In this document: positions 59,663-64,000 of the stretch, in pieces | Layout: every line of letters starts with the position of its first letter | Numbering within the stretch: the stretch's first letter is position 1 | Assembly (NCBI GenBank): GCA_036877525.1 | Contig: JAZGTH010000088.1 | Span: 2,522,501-2,586,500 of the forward strand | Length of the DNA stretch: 64,000 nt | From: Chromobotia macracanthus | Taxonomy: Eukaryota; Chordata; Actinopteri; Cypriniformes; Botiidae | Direction of reading: 5' to 3' | The notes under the pieces: generated by a model | The model's database searches: none | Seen by the model: only the letters and a program-made list of their open reading frames with translations | What the model was told of the DNA's origin: nothing | Position numbers and translations under genes: made by a program

Positions 59663-60637
59663 TGGATACACTGTCCACACAGCAAATGCAAGACCTTTAA
59701 TGAAACAGTAAGCTTAAATCCAATTGGCTGGATTTATGTATATTGTGACTTCCACTAATAGCTTATAGCTCCAGATATTAGAAGGTTAGTCCTGCAATTT
59801 AGCAGATCCACCGACACAGACGATTCTGAGACTGTAATACTTTCTAATGTGTCACAAACCAGCCAGCAGAGATTCTGAAGAGCTTCATCTGAGGTGTTTA
59901 GTTAAGAATTTGTACTCTCCCATAATATTTGTATAGGTCAACAGTTAATACTCAAACTGTATGTCTGTAAAGAAGCAACACATTGGTTCATTTATTTAAA
60001 GTCAACGAAAGCTTGGATGGATTATTTTAATGTGACATATGCTATGCAGTTGTTTGGGCTTCTAAGTGGATGCTAAGGTTTCGCCAGGTGAAACAAAAAC
60101 GTAACCAACACAACAATCTTTTCTCAAGTTACACACTTTGAGGTAACATTCAGGTCTGTGGTACAAACAATGCATAGCGGATTTAATTCATAAGGTCGGG
60201 TCAAATTTCTGTTAGCATAAACAATAATGATTCTAGCCTTAGTACGTAACAAAATATTTAGCAGTTTGACAAACAGGAAATAGATAAGCACCTGTTGTTC
60301 GTTAGTATTACTTAGCAGTCACAAATGTAATTAAGTACGTAACATGAACACTCATATAAAGCGTGACATAAAGTTGTTTTCACTGTTTAAGAAGCCACAC
60401 AAATCAGTGTATCATCTCTATATCACCATGCCAATAATAATTATCTCTGCGGTCTAAGTCAACTTTGCTCATGAGCTGGTTAATTATGTAAATGAAGTTA
60501 CATTTTCATATGCACGGACATCTTTAAGGTTAACATCATTGAGAAGTTCAGGCTTTAATAACCATTTCTTCTTGAAAATAACTGCTGGACTGACATGCTT
60601 AAAGATTAAAGAAGTTCTACACCCAGCAGATTAAAGT
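59663..60637. other. intergenic, nothing recognised
   Basis: AT-rich, no recognised repeat, no credible ORF. Confidence 0.45.
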
Positions 60638-60787
60638 ACCGGCTAACAGGGAACATTCTCCGAACACTGGCTATTATTCTGTAAAAGTTCTCTCAGAGTT
60701 ATCAAAAATGTTCAGAAATGTACAGAATTTTAAAAAAGTTGAACACGTTCTGAAACATTCCTAAACAACCTAAAATTGTTAGCTGTG
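60638..60787 (+). mobile_element. family A element, large internal deletion
   Basis: ACCGGCTAACAGGGAACATT left, CTAAAATTGTTAGCTGTG right, only 150 bp. The centre is missing. Confidence 0.85.
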
Positions 60788-61249
60788 TAGTTGATTTTTG
60801 TTGTCAAACATTCCTTTGCTTTAAGAGGAGTAATAGTATTACCTCTCATTGTTTTTGCTTACAGTTGGAAAGTTACTATATTTATCAAAATTCCTTTCAG
60901 CTTCACAGACCATGAAATTACAATTCAATTACAGTTTTCACCTACAAAATCCTTATATAACAATCTCGGCTCTCTGGCAACATTTACGCAGCTTTACTCA
61001 CATTTGTCTAACTGTTTGCATATGGGCGATACTTAACGCTTATGTTTTGATAATGTTCACCTTACAGCCATCCGCAATAAAAGTTCAGACGAATGGTCCA
61101 ACTATCACCAGGAATGTTTATTTGCCAGCTCTTCAGTTAAGCTGTGCAAGACTTTGACTCCAGAAGTACATCTAACCAAGCAAAATACCCATTTAATGCA
61201 CTTCCAAACGGGTCCTAATCTACATACATCAGCGGACTGTACAAACAGA

Positions 61250-61630
61250 GCTATTTTTGAATTTGACATGGAGGATCGCCTGTAGGCAAATGAGTCTAGT
61301 TAATGAGCTGCTGCATTATTCATGAGCAGATCTGACTGCAATGGTGGTGACTCAGACCACATTCCAGGTGTTGGGATCTTATAATGGCAGATAAGTCCTC
61401 CACTACAGCCACGCCGTGCTATTCCATTTCTCGTAAGACAGCAGATATTACAACAGGCCCTGTAGGTGTCATTTCCTAGGAAAGGGTTATAGGGACGCGT
61501 GCTTGATAGCCAAACATCTGTTTATGGCTGTCAGAAAATAGCATGCTAACCTGCCCCTGCATTTAGTAGCTCTTCCTCAGCTCAAAGGCTTGTGACGGAC
61601 TCATTTGCATATAATTTTCTGTTGGGTTTC
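61250..61630. promoter_or_regulatory. candidate conserved non-coding block
   Basis: Repeat-free, balanced composition; contains GTTAATGAGCTGCTGCATTA, TTCATGAGCAG and a perfect octamer ATTTGCAT (61603-61610). No coding frame. Weak call based on appearance. Confidence 0.3.
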
Positions 61631-61754
61631 TATCAATGCCACATAAAACAAATATTGTATTATGACAATGATCTACAATGTAGCAGGCAGCTAAAGATCC
61701 AAATCAAACACAAACTTATAAGTTATGGTATTAAAAACATGAAAAATCAGTATG

Positions 61755-61911
61755 TTAAAGCTGCAATACGTAACTTCTGCCTCTATACTGCCATCTCTGT
61801 TTGAAACATAAAATTGCAGGTTACTTTACACACTTTGCTGTGTTGAAGTCAAATGAAGCCAAACTGACATTTCCAGTACATCAGACCCAAAAGCTCAGAT
61901 TATAAATCATT
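61755..61911 (+). repeat. family C repeat, longer copy
   Basis: TTAAAGCTGCAATACGTAAC start, then the TACTGCCATCTCTGTTTGAA segment shared with 43013..43098, ending CTCAGATTATAAATC. The TTAAAGCTGCA opening resembles a DNA-element end, but no right inverted end is visible. Confidence 0.7.
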
Positions 61912-61998
61912 ATTATAATTATATCATAATATCATTTTATATTATATCATTATTATATTATATTATAATATGATTATAATCATATTAAAATTAATTTG
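61912..61998. repeat. AT-rich stretch with a 22-bp perfect palindrome
   Basis: Runs of ATTATA and ATATCATT units. At 61966-61987 the half-site TAATATGATTA is followed by its exact complement. Confidence 0.85.
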
Positions 61999-62866
61999 TT
62001 AACATACAATGGAAGTGAAGAAATACATTTGGAAAGCATAGTTCTGCATAGATACATTTTTACACTTTCTGAGGAAAATGTTACTGGTTCTCAGAGCTCA
62101 GAGAATTATACTATTTCCAGAATGTTGCAAAAACTGTTTTCTATAGCGTTGATACGATGTTCTGGGTTGTTGCTTTCTGGTCCGAGTGAAAGAGCTCCGC
62201 CCCAAGTCTCTTTGATATATTGGTTCTTCCTTCAGTGTAATTGAATGAGATTTTTTTTACTTGTTCCATCGTCCCCTGGATAAAAATGTTTTTGTGTGAG
62301 TGCTGTGTGAGCAAAGGTAATACTGAGCAAATAACACCAATAATGTGGCTGTTATGAAAAAATGTCCTGATTTTCTGACTTTTTGACTTTTGACCTCGGT
62401 AGCTTCATATACTTAAGCACGGTTTGTGAAACATCTCTTCTAAAACTCCAGGAGAGACCCATGTGAGAGAGCCTTTGTGAGAGATAAAAGCCTTCAACAA
62501 AAGTCTCAATTTGTTCTCCATTTAATCTCATTTCTGTCTCTAAGGAACAGCTGAGCTATTATAGTAACACAGATCCATCGTTACTTGTGTCAGTCACTTG
62601 TTGTCGTGGCGACGCATATGACAGAGGTTTTCATTTATCACGACACAGACAAGTGTTTGAATCTGACCTCCATAATCACTCAGTACAGCAGCTGTTCAAA
62701 GGCTGTGCTGTAATCTCATTTTGATTTAAGCATCCGTGAGGGATGGGCATGAACATGACTCCTGTTATCTTGAGTAGTTTAGACTGCGCTGAAGAAACAA
62801 GAGTGTGTGGGTTAATACCATCACTGCTGTTACCCTTAGATGAATGAGAAGACCAAGACAGATCAT
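61999..62866. other. intergenic, nothing recognised
   Basis: No recognised repeat or coding signal. Confidence 0.45.
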
Positions 62867-63200
62867 CCAAGATAACAATTTTAGATTGTAAGAACATTTG
62901 CGTAATGTTTCCATTAAGTAACAAAAACGTGAAAAACGATATTTTTAAAATTGTAGAAATGTTCAAAACGTCCAGTTTTTTAGATGCTGTATTAACATTA
63001 TTGTTTGATTATAAGAATGTTAGGACCCTTTTTTATTTCTGTAGCATTTTTAAAATGTTCCTTAAGAATAACATTTTTGATATGTGATATGTAATGTTAA
63101 AAACGTTCTACTACATGTGACAGCAAGAACGATTGATTACTTTGAGAGAACATTTAGATAACATCAGCTAATGTTCTAAGAATGTTCCCTGTAATTCACA
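62867..63200 (-). mobile_element. family A element, ends decayed
   Basis: CCAAGATAACAATTTTAG left, AGAATGTTCCCTGTAATTCA right. The interior is full: GTTTCCATTAAGTAACAAAA, ATTATTGTTTGATTATAAG, TTAAGAATAACATTTTTG. Confidence 0.87.
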
Positions 63201-64000
63201 CCTCTCAGTCTACACAGATTCCCGACTGTATCCAGCTCATACTTTTGCCAACTGTGCCCAGGTTGGGTAATCAAATCACCAATGGCTGCTGTCTTGCATG
63301 TATAATGGGATTAGCAGCATGCTTGTGTGCACTCACCTTGACTGACCTGCTGTGCTGTTACACCAACCAATCATCTGATATCTCCTGTGCATGTTGTCTC
63401 TACATCTCTTTTATTATTGGCTTTTAAATGTTGCATTGCTGCACCGGGAAAAATCAATCAAAACCGTGCATTCATGGTCAAAGATTCTATGTGCAGAGTT
63501 TTCAATATGTGCAGAGATTTCAGAGTTGTTGACAATGTTCCTGCTATTTTCCACTAACAGAATGCGTCCTGTGAAAGGACTGAATAAGCACGTTAATGAA
63601 ATATTGATGGTTATCTAGCCAGATTTATATGGCCATGTTTTTACGATTTTAGATTGAGCTTAGTGGTGATTAGTTATATATATCAACAATAACCTTCAAC
63701 TTCAATAATGTGTTCTGCACATATTTACAAAGCACTGTAAATAAACAACAAATGGATTTATATGTAACAACACACACATTTACACATAAACACATAAATT
63801 TACACATTTTAAATATGTGCAGAACAATGTGTGCATTTTTTGTCTATTTAAAACTATGTAGAATTTAAAATAAGTATTTTTAAATTACTATGTAAATTAA
63901 TTTGTGTTAACTTGTTAACCCAGTATAAATAATTAACACAATCTCTATTTACTCATCACGTCTGTTTCCTAACAGAAGAGGCTATGATTAGTTAATAGAA
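63201..64000. other. intergenic, nothing recognised
   Basis: Small repeats of TTTACACATAAACACATAAA near 63775-63810; otherwise nothing. Confidence 0.45.

Noticed and set aside
1526..63200. Regularly repeated inverted units as a CRISPR-like array
   Set aside because: Copies are dispersed, differ in orientation and length, have transposon-type ends and duplications, and the context is a vertebrate genome.

Overview
The window looks like teleost nuclear DNA, most likely from a cypriniform (carp or minnow-like) fish. It is AT-rich with long non-coding stretches. It carries miniature DNA transposons and tRNA-derived SINE pieces of types I recognise from cyprinid genomes, abundant microsatellites, and one intact vertebrate gene. 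No prokaryotic, viral or organellar signature was seen. The species assignment rests on repeat types and is an inference.

The only gene I can support is slitrk1 (minus strand, 24976..27063). It is a complete, intronless coding region for a SLITRK1-like synaptic adhesion protein: signal peptide, two leucine-rich-repeat blocks each capped by cysteine modules, one membrane helix, and a short conserved tail. The true start is the ATG at 27061-27063, giving 695 residues; an in-frame TTG two codons upstream is not needed. The 5' leader carries short upstream ORFs, one of which stops two bases before the main ATG. The upstream flank (about 27.1-27.9 kb) is visibly CpG-dense and is the likely promoter. 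A candidate poly(A) signal lies about 1.6 kb past the stop.

The rest is gene desert. Its dominant component is one family of short non-autonomous DNA elements, called family A here, with about 31 full or partial copies in both orientations. Ends read CCCAGCTAACA... and ...TGTTAGCTGGG, full copies are about 290-370 bp, and the interior is packed with AACGTT and its CpG-decay forms AACATT and AATGTT. In 11 of 20 two-ended copies the flanking dinucleotides match exactly (GT, AT, TC, TA or TT). This implies a 2-bp target-site duplication not restricted to TA. The copies stop at 23262 and resume at 37107, leaving about 13.8 kb around slitrk1 free of them.

Other repeats are: family B (GTTAAAGGTRGGGTAGG ends, three copies), TTAAAGGGATAGTTCAC-type elements, a 235-bp element with CTACATCCACATTAATC ends, a GGTTGCTAGG-type repeat, SINE fragments (one nested inside a family A copy), a Tc1/mariner-like transposase relic, several tandem repeats, and a polypurine array of about 670 bp. 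Four repeat-poor stretches with homeodomain- or octamer-like words are offered only as weak candidates for conserved regulatory DNA.
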